Shown piece after piece: positions 42,889 through 50,990 of a DNA stretch of 64,000 bases. Origin of the DNA: Desulfitobacterium hafniense DCB-2 (lineage in GTDB: Bacteria > Bacillota > Desulfitobacteriia > Desulfitobacteriales > Desulfitobacteriaceae). How positions within the stretch are numbered: position 1 is the first letter of the stretch; every line of letters starts with the position of its first letter. The notes below the pieces were generated by a model. It did no database searches. It was not told the DNA's origin and saw only the letters and a list, made by a program, of their open reading frames with translations. The translations under genes and the position numbers were made by a program. The DNA lies in assembly GCF_000021925.1 (NCBI RefSeq), contig NC_011830.1, positions 3,011,001 to 3,075,000 on the forward strand, given 5' to 3'.

Positions 42889-44208
42889 TTATTTGGGGCG
42901 TCTGACTTTCTTAACTGTCTTATACACTCCAAAGAGAACCGCGCCTCCCAGAAGGTAAGGCAAGGCATAAGCGATGCCGACCACAAGGTAGTTGATACCG
43001 TTCCAGGTTGAGCTGATGGTTTTCAGAACAGCATCCTGGGCAGCCTGCCAGGTATTGGCCCAGGCAACAGGCCGCCAGGGCTCATCCACACTGACAGGGT
43101 TGGGGGTGTTCTGAAAGTTGATGCTTACTGTGGAATAGGCAACCTGATGATCCCAAAGTTTGACTTGTCCCTGCAATTGTTCGATCTGCATCCGTGTACT
43201 GCTTAAATAGCTCTCGATATGCAGGATCTCATCCACAGTTTTGGCCTCTTTAAGAATCTCTAGATAGCGTGTTTCCTGAGCCTGTAAATTCCTCAGTTTT
43301 GACTGGGTATCATAGTATTCATTGGTAACATCCAGAGAATCGGTGGAGTTATTCAAAACCTTGCCGTACTCTTCCAGGCGGCCCTTGAAACCCTCCAGCT
43401 GCTGGGATGGGATCTTAAAGGTGGCGTAAGCAGAACTGTTGTTTTGATAGCTGCTTTCTGATGAATTCACCACATATCCCCCCAGGCTTGTGATCTCCTC
43501 AGTAACCCGGGCGAGAGCCTGGGAGACATCCTCAACCTGGATGCTGGCATTCAGAGTATAGGTGATTTTCTTGGCCAGGTCGTCAGCGGCCGGAGGAGCC
43601 TGGGGTTCGGGGATGGGCATAATAGGGGCGTTTTGGGTGCTTGGGGCACTTTGGGGGCTTTCCTTAAGCGCTCCCCTTTCCTCCGCCGCCATATCCGACA
43701 TACCGATCATAACCTCAGGCGCTCCGCCTGCCCCATAGCTCTCCGGGGCTCTTTTTTGAGCCGATTCTTTGGGGGCCGCCATACTGATATTTTCCCGGCT
43801 CCCTGAATCCTGTGGCGCGGTGTTTGCCGAGGAGTTTGACGTAAAGCCTGCCCCAAATCCTTTGGGGAAATCCTTAAGGCTTTCCATGCCAATCCCGATA
43901 AAGGCGAACATAACTACCGCCGCCACCGGCAAAGCCAGCTTCCATTGCCATCTCCACCAAAAAGATTTCAGCCTTCTCTGGGCTCTGCCTCCCCATGACT
44001 CCTTGGGCGGGAGATCGGGAATGAGAATATTCCGCGGTGATTCACCGACGGCAGCAGCATTCAGCTCCTCCACGCGAATCTTCTCCAGAGTAAGCTGTTT
44101 AATCCGTTCTTTTTGCTCTGAATCAGGGCGAGTTTCATGAAAGAAAAGCTTCATCTTCTCTAAATCGCCCTCCTGCTCCCATAAGTTATATGCATCCTTT
44201 TTCATCAT
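42889..44208 (-). CDS. DUF4349 membrane protein, probable anti-sigma partner
   Basis: 439 residues. A ~85-residue cytoplasmic N-terminus contains a Trp/Arg-rich segment (WGGRAQRRLKSFWWRWQWK), then a membrane span near 90-108. A long Ser/Pro/Ala-rich extracellular linker leads to the DUF4349 domain (YTLNASIQVEDVSQALARV, GGYVVNSSESSYQN, coiled coil ILHIESYLSSTRMQIEQLQG) and a C-terminal membrane span. It overlaps the sigma gene by 4 bp, so it likely controls that sigma in response to an envelope signal. No zinc motif is seen. Confidence 0.85.
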   Translation of the reverse strand: MMKKDAYNLWEQEGDLEKMKLFFHETRPDSEQKERIKQLTLEKIRVEELNAAAVGESPRNILIPDLPPKESWGGRAQRRLKSFWWRWQWKLALPVAAVVMFAFIGIGMESLKDFPKGFGAGFTSNSSANTAPQDSGSRENISMAAPKESAQKRAPESYGAGGAPEVMIGMSDMAAEERGALKESPQSAPSTQNAPIMPIPEPQAPPAADDLAKKITYTLNASIQVEDVSQALARVTEEITSLGGYVVNSSESSYQNNSSAYATFKIPSQQLEGFKGRLEEYGKVLNNSTDSLDVTNEYYDTQSKLRNLQAQETRYLEILKEAKTVDEILHIESYLSSTRMQIEQLQGQVKLWDHQVAYSTVSINFQNTPNPVSVDEPWRPVAWANTWQAAQDAVLKTISSTWNGINYLVVGIAYALPYLLGGAVLFGVYKTVKKVRRPK

Positions 44209-44714
44209 CGAATTCCCCCTGCATTCTCCAACTCGTAATACTTCCGGAAGCTCTTCTTTGCTCGATACAGGAGACTATCCACAGCTTGCTGGGTTATGCC
44301 CAGAATCTGAGCTACTTCGATGGCACTGAATCCTTCAATAAGCCTGAGTTGTATCACTGCCACTTGTTGTTCAGAAAGCTTGGCCAGTGTTTCGCTTACG
44401 CTCAGCACGGTCAATAAATGGTCACTATGATCATCTGTCGCCTGGGTAGATTTTATTTCCTCACTTAACGATACTATTTGCATCCCTTTCCCCTTGCGGG
44501 TTCGGTAGAAGTCGGCAATATGATGATAAGCGATGCGGAGCGCCCAGGATTTCAGGGTACTTTTCCCCTCAAAATTAGGCAATGCTCGCCAGATTTTAGT
44601 AATCACTTCAGCGGTTACATCCTCAACATCACTTTGCGGTACCCGCAAACGTACAAAACGGTAAAGAATAGGAAAAAGCTCTTCATAAATCTCATCAAAG
44701 GAGTCCGCTTGCAC
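44205..44714 (-). CDS. ECF-type RNA polymerase sigma factor
   Basis: 169 residues with sigma region 2 (DEIYEELFPILYRFVRLRV, DVEDVTAEVITKIWRALPNF, LKSWALRIAYHHIADFYR) and region 4 (LIEGFSAIEVAQILGITQQA, DSLLYRAKKSFRKYYE). AGGAGGTTTCCTCATAGTGCA precedes the start region. It overlaps the DUF4349 gene by 4 bp. It is clearly different from the ECF factor at 2847, and the two systems have unrelated-looking partners. Confidence 0.92.
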   Translation of the reverse strand: MQADSFDEIYEELFPILYRFVRLRVPQSDVEDVTAEVITKIWRALPNFEGKSTLKSWALRIAYHHIADFYRTRKGKGMQIVSLSEEIKSTQATDDHSDHLLTVLSVSETLAKLSEQQVAVIQLRLIEGFSAIEVAQILGITQQAVDSLLYRAKKSFRKYYELENAGGIR

Positions 44715-44868
44715 TATGAGGAAACCTCCTCTCTCTTTCTGATTAATTTAGACGCTGGTAAGTTTGAATATCTGACGATATTCTCTCTTTCTATTCCCCA
44801 CTAAAAGAAAGAAATCCTGCCTATAAGACAGAATTCCAGCAATGGTCTGTAACAGATGCTGCAGACCA

Positions 44869-46305
44869 CTAGAGCAAAGGTGAAAGAAGACGGGCTAAAG
44901 CGATTTGCAAAGACAACAGCGGAGTTCTGCTTTGCAGATCCTGCTGGGTTATCTGCAGGCTGTCCTGAAGATCCTGCTCTTGGTCGCGAACCAGCTTCTC
45001 TGCAAAATCAGAGCCGAAGATCACCGCACTTAGTTCGAAGTCTATTTGAAAACTCCGTATGTCAAAATTGGCGGAGCCCACCACACCTATCTCTTGATCA
45101 ACTGTTAATACCTTGCTGTGCAGGATCCCCTTTTGGTAGCGATAGATCTCCACACCCGACGGGATCAAATCGCGGAAATAGGAGGATGAGGCCAGATAAG
45201 GAAGCTTATGATCAGGTTTTCCCTGAAGGATGATTTTGACGGCTACCCCTCTGGAGGCCGCGGTTTTCAGGGCCATGATCATACTTTCATCCGGTATAAA
45301 GTAAGGGGTCGTCACCACGATCTCCTTTTGCGCTGTGCTTAACATCGTGAAGAAGAGTTCCTTGATGGATTCATAGTGGGAATCCGGTCCCCCGCCAATA
45401 ATTTGGACCAGCATTTCCCCATCCTCCCGCTCCTTGGGAAAATAACGAGGGTCCCTATGGATTTCCCCTGTGAGATAATACCAATCATTGAAAAAAGTCT
45501 CCTGAATGGTGTGCACACTGGTCCCTTCCAGGCGCAGATGGGTGTCCCGCCAAAATCCGTACTTAGCGCTTCGGGACAAGTATTCATCCCCAATATTGAT
45601 GCCGCCCAGATAGCCAATCCTGCCGTCAATAACCACCAGTTTGCGATGATTGCGATAGTTCAGGGTCAAGAAGGCCCGGGGAAAACGCAGGGGCAAAAAC
45701 CACTGCAGCTCTATTCCGGCAGCTCTCAGCTCCCTGAGAAAATTCTTAGCGAGGCTGCGGCTGCCCAGCCCGTCAAACATCAAACGTATCTTTATACCCT
45801 CACCGGCTTTGCGGATCAGGATCTGCTGAACCCTCCTGCCAATGGCATCGTCATGAAAAATATAATATTCCATATGAATATGATCCTGAGCTTTTTCTAA
45901 ATCCTCAAGCAGAGCCGCAAATTTTGCGTCTCCGTTGTGGAGAAGGGTAAGGGAATTATTCCGGGATAAAGGCGCAAAAGCCTTTCCTAATAAAAGCCTT
46001 GACAGACCTTTAGCGTCTATGGACTCCTGGATATAGATCTCATTTTCAGAGAAGGCCTGCTTTTGCTGATGCGCTAAAGCGGGCAATTGCTCCCCGGGCA
46101 TATGTTTGGATCGGAATAAGCTTTTTTTAAGCGGGGTGCAGCCGAAAACCAGGTAGATCATCATCCCCAGCAGAGGATTGAGGGCCAGAAAAGACAGCCA
46201 GGCGGCGGTCTTTTCCGGATTCTTCTTTTCTAAGCAAATTATAAGCAGCGCCAGTGAAAGGGCTAACAGGGCTGAACCGATCATAAGTTTTATCAATTTA
46301 ATCAC
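44869..46305 (-). CDS. cls: Cardiolipin synthase, phospholipase D family
   Basis: 478 residues; forms cardiolipin from two phosphatidylglycerols in the membrane. Two N-terminal membrane spans are followed by an LALNPLLGMMIYLVFG segment. Two PLD catalytic motifs are visible: NHRKLVVIDGRIGYLGG near residue 220 and LHSKVLTVDQEIGVVGSANF near 395. Both His-Lys-Asp sets are intact. It is a single-gene unit between the sigma operon and the chromate transporters. Confidence 0.93.
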   Translation of the reverse strand: MIKLIKLMIGSALLALSLALLIICLEKKNPEKTAAWLSFLALNPLLGMMIYLVFGCTPLKKSLFRSKHMPGEQLPALAHQQKQAFSENEIYIQESIDAKGLSRLLLGKAFAPLSRNNSLTLLHNGDAKFAALLEDLEKAQDHIHMEYYIFHDDAIGRRVQQILIRKAGEGIKIRLMFDGLGSRSLAKNFLRELRAAGIELQWFLPLRFPRAFLTLNYRNHRKLVVIDGRIGYLGGINIGDEYLSRSAKYGFWRDTHLRLEGTSVHTIQETFFNDWYYLTGEIHRDPRYFPKEREDGEMLVQIIGGGPDSHYESIKELFFTMLSTAQKEIVVTTPYFIPDESMIMALKTAASRGVAVKIILQGKPDHKLPYLASSSYFRDLIPSGVEIYRYQKGILHSKVLTVDQEIGVVGSANFDIRSFQIDFELSAVIFGSDFAEKLVRDQEQDLQDSLQITQQDLQSRTPLLSLQIALARLLSPLL

Positions 46306-46352
46306 CTTGTCCTGACACCGTTTCTTTCATTTGGTATGACAATAGTATGACA

Positions 46353-46384
46353 AAAAAAAGCAGCTTCAATGCGAAGCTGCTTTT
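46353..46384 (-). terminator. Terminator of the chromate transporter pair
   Basis: AAGCAGCTTC/GAAGCTGCTT stem with 5-nt loop and an 8-T run on the minus strand. Confidence 0.9.
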
Positions 46385-46390
46385 TAAAGC

Positions 46391-46933
46391 TTAATCCTTC
46401 TTTCTCCCATAAGCAATATAGCCAAAAATCATAGCACAGATCACGAGGATACCGGGATGAATCTTGGTCATAAATAAGATGGCCAGGGCTACTACGGCTA
46501 CGGCCCAGGTACTGCGGTATTTTTTCGGGAAGGCCTTTTTGCCCAGATCATAGGCCGACTGGGCGATTAAAACCACCACGACCGGTCTTACAGCGGTGAG
46601 CGCGGCACTTAACGCCGGCGTATGGGAGTATCTTATCAATAGATCTCCCAAAATCACAATCACAAAGGTGGAAAGGAGGGTTCCCAAAAGTCCTGCCAAA
46701 GCACCGGGCCAGCCGGCAACCTTATATCCCATATAGCTTGCCAGCTTGGTGGCAATAGGACCCGGCAAGGAGTTGCCAATGGCCAGGGCATCGGCGAATT
46801 CCTCATCGGTCAGCCATTTATAGCGGGTAACCGCCTCCCGCTGAATTAAGGGGATCATGGCCGGACCTCCGCCAAAACCTAAATTGGTGGCACGGGCACA
46901 GCCAATAAACACTTCCCATAACTTTTTTATCAT
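46391..46933 (-). CDS. Chromate transporter half-protein (CHR family)
   Basis: 180-residue monodomain CHR protein with about five membrane segments, including GFGGGPAMIPLIQREAV near the N-terminus and NSLPGPIATKLASYMGY. Short CHR proteins occur as adjacent pairs that assemble into the full chromate/sulfate antiporter. It lies 18 bp after its partner, whose N-terminus is closely similar. Many family members move anions other than chromate, so substrate is uncertain. Confidence 0.88.
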   Translation of the reverse strand: MIKKLWEVFIGCARATNLGFGGGPAMIPLIQREAVTRYKWLTDEEFADALAIGNSLPGPIATKLASYMGYKVAGWPGALAGLLGTLLSTFVIVILGDLLIRYSHTPALSAALTAVRPVVVVLIAQSAYDLGKKAFPKKYRSTWAVAVVALAILFMTKIHPGILVICAMIFGYIAYGRKKD

Positions 46934-46951
46934 GTCATCACCTCAATATCC

Positions 46952-47482
46952 TTACTGAAAGACCAAAAGTCCAAAGACCATGGATAGGATAATTACAATT
47001 CCCGGGTGCAGCTTCAACTTATAAAGGCAGATCATGGCCGCACCGGCTATGACCCAGCTCCACATGCTTGGAAAGGCGCTTAAGCCCATATCGAAAGCTG
47101 TCTTGGCCACCAGAACCGCCACCAGAGGGCGAACCCCGGTTAAGGCCCCTTTAAGTACAGGAGAATTATTATGCTTCATCAAAAAGCCTGTTAAAGCAAT
47201 GACCAGAATAGAGGTAAGAGCCAAGGTGCCCAGCAAGGCTGCCAATACTCCCGGCCATCCCGCCACATGGTAACCTACATACCCGGATAAAAGGGCGGCG
47301 ATAGGGCCTGGCAAGGAAGTTGCAATAGCCAAACCTTCCGAGAACTGCTCCAAGGTCATCCAACCATGATTGATCACTTCTGCCTGAATCAGCGGAATGA
47401 TGGCCGGACCACCACCAAAGGCCAAATTGCTGGCGCGGAAAAACGCCAGAAAGATATCCAGTAGTTGTTCCAACGATTTCAT
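46952..47482 (-). CDS. Chromate transporter half-protein (CHR family)
   Basis: Monodomain CHR protein of ~176 residues and first of the pair. It has AFGGGPAIIPLIQAEVI and TSLPGPIAALLSGYVGY, paralogous to the next gene. The frame extends to 47533, but the ATG at 47482 has GGATGAGGAG just upstream and aligns with the partner's N-terminus. The pair should form an inverted-topology heterodimer in the membrane. Confidence 0.88.
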   Translation of the reverse strand: MKSLEQLLDIFLAFFRASNLAFGGGPAIIPLIQAEVINHGWMTLEQFSEGLAIATSLPGPIAALLSGYVGYHVAGWPGVLAALLGTLALTSILVIALTGFLMKHNNSPVLKGALTGVRPLVAVLVAKTAFDMGLSAFPSMWSWVIAGAAMICLYKLKLHPGIVIILSMVFGLLVFQ

Positions 47483-47556
47483 CTCCTCATCCTGAAAACC
47501 TTTCACATGGTTATCATTATAACAAAGTCCCACTCAATTGAGAACATCAAAAAGGA

Positions 47557-47605
47557 AAAAGGGCTGTTGTACAAATGAACCCTAAAGTTCCTTGATACAA
47601 CAGCC
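47557..47605 (-). terminator. Terminator of the CotF-like gene
   Basis: GGCTGTTGTA (47562-47571) pairs with TACAACAGCC (47596-47605), and the minus strand continues CTTTTTCC. Confidence 0.8.
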
Positions 47606-47671
47606 TCTTCTGGTCGCCTTATCCGGTTTTGACCTTATCTTTGCATTACTTTTCCGTTACTTACCAAAACC

Positions 47672-48181
47672 TTACTGAACAGGGTACATGCCGTGAGAAT
47701 GCATATAGTTAAAGATTTCTTCACCATGTTCCTGCTCTTCTTTTTGAATATGATTGAGAATTTGCCTGAGATTGGTGTCCTGGAATTCAAAAATTGAAGT
47801 ATCATAGGTTCCAGAGACATATTTTTCAGTGGCCAGCATATCGCTGAGCATATTAAAATCTTTTTGGCTGTAGCTATTGCTCCCTTGAGACTGCATCCCG
47901 GACAATCCCTGACTGCCGGATTGTCCTTGCATACCCTGAGCCTGTTGTCCTTGGGACTGCTGCCCCTGACCTTGATTCATGGACGGAATCTGACCGGTCA
48001 TGATCTGGCTGATGGTATTATAGTGCTGCTGTTCACGGGAAGCAAGGTTCTGGAACATTTGACTGAGATTTGAACATTCGGCTTCCTTGGCATATTTACT
48101 ATATTTTTCGACACATAATTCTTCGTGACCTTTTAAGTCTTTAAGAAGCATTTGCTCCTTTTGACTGAGTTGAACTTGCAT
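47672..48181 (-). CDS. CotF-like spore coat protein
   Basis: 169 residues with the ferritin-like helical pattern of the CotF family in two halves: KEQMLLKDLKGHEELCVEKY with REQQHYNTI, and DFNMLSDMLATEKYVSGTYD with KEEQEHGEEIFNYMHSHGMY. The halves are joined by a Gln/Gly/Ser/Met-rich low-complexity linker of ~35 residues. Such proteins assemble in the spore coat. The ATG follows GGGAGGTGTCTTC. The gene supports a sporulating host. Confidence 0.9.
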   Translation of the reverse strand: MQVQLSQKEQMLLKDLKGHEELCVEKYSKYAKEAECSNLSQMFQNLASREQQHYNTISQIMTGQIPSMNQGQGQQSQGQQAQGMQGQSGSQGLSGMQSQGSNSYSQKDFNMLSDMLATEKYVSGTYDTSIFEFQDTNLRQILNHIQKEEQEHGEEIFNYMHSHGMYPVQ

Positions 48182-48351
48182 GAAGACACCTCCCTAAAAT
48201 ATTAACCCTAGTGTTGACCAATAACCGGAAACTATGTATTTCCCGGGAGAATTATTTAGCATTGAACGTTTTGCACCGAAACTTTTCTCTTGCTCCCACG
48301 TACTTTAGAGTAGAGAAACAAAATTATGGATTACGGGAGGGGGATATTAAT

Positions 48352-48558
48352 ATGGAAAAGCGCCTTTACCGCTCAGGAAGGGAAAAGATGTTGGCCGGGG
48401 TATGCGGTGGTTTGGGTGAGTATTTTGATGTGGACCCGACCCTGATTAGGCTGGCGGTTGTTATTGCCATCTTTGGTGCAGGTATGGGCTTCTTTGCCTA
48501 CCTGATTGCCTGGATTGTTATACCCAAGAATCCCGATCATAGATACTTAAACCCATGA
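48352..48558 (+). CDS. PspC-domain membrane protein
   Basis: 68 residues, essentially one PspC domain: EKRLYRSGREKMLAGVCGGL, GEYFDVDPTLIRLAVV, then a membrane helix ending LIAWIVIPKNP. PspC proteins sense or stabilise membrane stress. The ATG at 48352 has GGGAGGGGGATATTAAT upstream; the frame runs further back but without start signals. Terminator directly follows. Confidence 0.93.
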   Translation: MEKRLYRSGREKMLAGVCGGLGEYFDVDPTLIRLAVVIAIFGAGMGFFAYLIAWIVIPKNPDHRYLNP

Positions 48559-48568
48559 TTCGGTTTCG

Positions 48569-48609
48569 AATGCCCTCTTGATGCAAACATTCAAGAGGGC
48601 ATTTCTTTT
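48569..48609 (+). terminator. Terminator of the PspC gene
   Basis: AATGCCCTCTTGA (48569-48581) and TCAAGAGGGCATT (48591-48603), then TCTTTTT. Confidence 0.92.
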
Positions 48610-48709
48610 TGGCAAACTCCATCTGAAGTTAAGAATCACTTTGCTGCAAATGGGTTAAATTAAGGATGCGATCTTAAAGTTAAGGAATAGTTGAATCGGG
48701 AGGAATACG

Positions 48710-49015
48710 ATGTACAGAATGTCGGAGGAACAACAACAAAAAGTCTTTACCAATTTTAAGAAAGTCATCGATAAACAAAACGCCGGACTTATCAATAAAG
48801 AACTCTACTATCATCTCAACCTGAACTGCAACTTTGTGGCTCATTTTAATCTGCAGGGATTTCGCGAAGCTTACTCCGGCGAAAACTTCCGGGAATTCGT
48901 GGATTACTTTAATCCTGCTTCCCCCTCCAGCCAGTGGCTGGAAGCACCTGAAATCAGTGCCGATTTTATTCCCCTCAATCAGGCCATGGTGGACTACGCA
49001 TCCCCAAACCATTGA
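48710..49015 (+). CDS. Small soluble protein, unknown function
   Basis: 101 residues, no signal peptide or membrane segment, behind CGGGAGGAATACG. It reads MYRMSEEQQQKVFTNFKKVI, then an aromatic-rich centre (ELYYHLNLNCNFVAHFNLQG) and ends near DYASPNH. I recognise no family. The strong ribosome site and regular codon use support it being real. It borders the accessory patch with the comM pseudogene. Confidence 0.7.
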   Translation: MYRMSEEQQQKVFTNFKKVIDKQNAGLINKELYYHLNLNCNFVAHFNLQGFREAYSGENFREFVDYFNPASPSSQWLEAPEISADFIPLNQAMVDYASPNH

Positions 49016-49036
49016 GTCATGCTGCGTGACCACCCT

Positions 49037-49186
49037 TCATTTTCGTTTGCGATAGAGAATGACGGCGATGTGATATGAAATGAATTGAATAATACAACTT
49101 ACCAGTATGCTGCCAAGAATCAAAACTCCTTTATGGGATTGCATATAACCGCAAAAAGGACAATTCCAGGTTCGGCTTTCTCCCAA
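49037..49186 (-). CDS. Candidate zinc-ribbon membrane micro-protein
   Basis: In one frame the minus strand gives RTWNCPFCGYMQSHKG, a CxxC knuckle, followed by a membrane helix and the basic end YRKRK. The only starts are a TTG at 49186 (assumed) or an internal ATG at 49144, and neither has a good ribosome site. It may be a real ~49-residue protein or the 3' remnant of a longer one that lies next to the comM pseudogene in another frame. Confidence 0.35.
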   Translation of the reverse strand: MGESRTWNCPFCGYMQSHKGVLILGSILVSCIIQFISYHIAVILYRKRK

Positions 49187-49217
49187 GCGTGCCCATTGGC
49201 ATTGACGAGCTTATAAG

Positions 49218-49406
49218 AACGCGTTTTTGAACATCTACTGAAGTTTCACTTACCGGAGAGCGGTGAAGCTCCTTAAACTCCACCCAGGGAACTTCAATAT
49301 GAAGATCAAGGCGGTCAAGCAAGGGGCCGGATATCCAGCCGCGGTAATGACTGATTTGCTATGGCGTATAGGTGCAGGTCCGCGCCGAATCCCCGTTCCA
49401 GCCGCA
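49218..49406 (-). pseudogene. comM/yifB (Mg-chelatase-like AAA ATPase) remnant
   Basis: The minus strand encodes CGWNGDSARTCTYTP, an in-frame TAG at 49361-49359, then QISHYRGWISGPLLDRLDLH and IEVPWVEF to QKRV. This is the conserved late part of ComM/YifB (CTCTPxQIxxYxxxISGPLLDRxDxHIEV). The N-terminal AAA core and the C-terminus are absent. ComM promotes branch migration in natural transformation. This copy cannot be functional. Confidence 0.82.
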
Positions 49407-49461
49407 GAGACAGTGGTGTAAGAGGACGGGGGTTAGTCACTCCCTCCTACTCGATTTTTGA

Positions 49462-49860
49462 TTAATCTTTTGTACCTATCGCAGTAATAGCAGCAACATA
49501 TAAAGGGAAGATAAAAAACATGCCAAGTATTATAAAAGCAACTCCCCCAAGTGGTTCGTCCCCGGGATAAGTAATAGGTACTAAATGTGCAAATAGAAGA
49601 ACAAGAATAATATAATACGGAATCCAAAGAACTGTCAAAAAGTATCTAAATTTTCCTGTATCCAAGTATTTAGTTGTTATTGAATAAAAAATAATAGTCA
49701 AAACTATAAAAATTACACAACCTAATAATACATTTGTTTTAACATTAAACCAAGATAACATTCTGTGTAATCGATATGAGTTTAGGAGTAATTCTGTCTC
49801 GATAAACAAAAGTAGCGCATATAGAAATGCGAAAAAGTTAATTTTAATTATTAGCAACAT
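49462..49860 (-). CDS. Small polytopic membrane protein
   Basis: 132 residues with four predicted membrane helices (KINFFAFLYALLLFI, NVLLGCVIFIVLTIIFYSIT, YFLTVLWIPYYIILVLLFAH, VAFIILGMFFIFPLYVAAIT). AAAAGGTGGATT precedes the ATG. AT-rich compared with neighbours. No family recognised. It is divergent from the secreted toxin-44-like gene 83 bp away, so an immunity or export role is conceivable, but orientation argues against a simple toxin-immunity operon. Confidence 0.75.
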   Translation of the reverse strand: MLLIIKINFFAFLYALLLFIETELLLNSYRLHRMLSWFNVKTNVLLGCVIFIVLTIIFYSITTKYLDTGKFRYFLTVLWIPYYIILVLLFAHLVPITYPGDEPLGGVAFIILGMFFIFPLYVAAITAIGTKD

Positions 49861-49943
49861 AATCCACCTTTTACAATAAAATGAAAATGAGGTAATATAA
49901 TTACAGTACAGTTATATTATTACTCAAGAGGAGGAGAATGTAA

Positions 49944-50819
49944 ATGAAAAAAATCCCAAAATTATTTATTCTCATGGTTTTAGGTATTTTTCTTTTTAGT
50001 AGTGTTGCAGTAGCTGCCCCGACCACACAGGTTCATACAGATGAACAATTTACCCAAGAATCCAATGTGTATACTCAAAATGAATTGACAGAAATCAGAG
50101 AAATACATGCTAAGGCTATAAAAGAAGACTTTGTTATTTTAAACCCAGATGGAACCATTACTCTCAATACAGACGCTGCTACGCTCGAGGTTGATGTGAA
50201 CATATTTACTGAATATGCTCAAAGTATAGAAAATCTTAACGATTTAATTAAACTTGGAGTAGTATCCATTAGTAATGAGTTTGAGGTAACGGCCAAGACT
50301 CAAGATGAAGTCACAAAGATAATTGTTGAGCGAGATACGCAATTATTAAAAAGTGGCATATATAGTGGTAATAGATTTGATCCACAACCCAATAATCTGA
50401 TTGTGCAATCATCTCCTGATGTCCCCACATTATATGCCTTTTCAATAGCTACAACAAACAAGAGAACACTTACAGATTACTATAACACTCAATTGATTTA
50501 TAATCCTTACGGTGCTCTCTCTGCCACAACTGGATTTTTTGTTGCCAAAGTTCAACCAAAGGGGCCATGGGACTATAAATCAGTTCCAGGTTATACACCT
50601 TATTATAAAGAATGGTGGGCAGTTCAAAGATATGGTACTTCAGTAAAAACAAGCGAATGGTTTGGTAATTATAATTATGGCTTTACTGGAAAAGTTATAT
50701 TTCCGTTGAGTGTATTGCTCGATGCCGGTGATGCAGTCAGTATTTTAACTGGTCACGGCTTTGATGATGCACAGGATAAAGCAGATATAACACAAGGTTA
50801 TAATGAGAATCCGTCATAA
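49944..50819 (+). CDS. Secreted protein with C-terminal toxin-44-like domain
   Basis: 291 residues. A signal peptide (KKIPKLFILMVLGIFLFSSV, cleaved near AVAAP) precedes a ~150-residue region of unknown function. The last ~110 residues carry GPWDYKSVPGY and WFGNYNYGFTGKVIF, with DAGDAVSILTGHG. This resembles polymorphic toxin domain type 44 (GPWDYK, GNYNYG). AAGAGGAGGAGAATGTAA precedes the ATG. AT-rich, probably acquired. The toxin assignment is from motif memory; the target and immunity partner are unknown. Confidence 0.65.
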   Translation: MKKIPKLFILMVLGIFLFSSVAVAAPTTQVHTDEQFTQESNVYTQNELTEIREIHAKAIKEDFVILNPDGTITLNTDAATLEVDVNIFTEYAQSIENLNDLIKLGVVSISNEFEVTAKTQDEVTKIIVERDTQLLKSGIYSGNRFDPQPNNLIVQSSPDVPTLYAFSIATTNKRTLTDYYNTQLIYNPYGALSATTGFFVAKVQPKGPWDYKSVPGYTPYYKEWWAVQRYGTSVKTSEWFGNYNYGFTGKVIFPLSVLLDAGDAVSILTGHGFDDAQDKADITQGYNENPS

Positions 50820-50912
50820 TTGCAAACGTATAATAAGCAAGGCGGCCATCCGATCTATAATCACTTCCGTGACACAACACGATATCAGAGGTCATTAAAG
50901 AAGGTAATAATG

Positions 50913-50960
50913 CAAAGTAAAAAGCAACTCCGTCTAAAGACAGAGTTGCTTTTTACTTTG
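50913..50960. terminator. Bidirectional terminator
   Basis: Perfect 18-bp inverted repeat (50913-50930 and 50943-50960) with internal A5/T5 tracts, between the converging toxin-like gene and ABC exporter. Confidence 0.92.
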
Positions 50961-50990
50961 CAAAGGAAGTGCCCACCGGCAGCCTGAGGA

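Noticed and set aside
42636..42905. 89-codon plus-strand frame
   Set aside because: It spans two hairpins and a minus-strand terminator, with no ribosome site and no motif.
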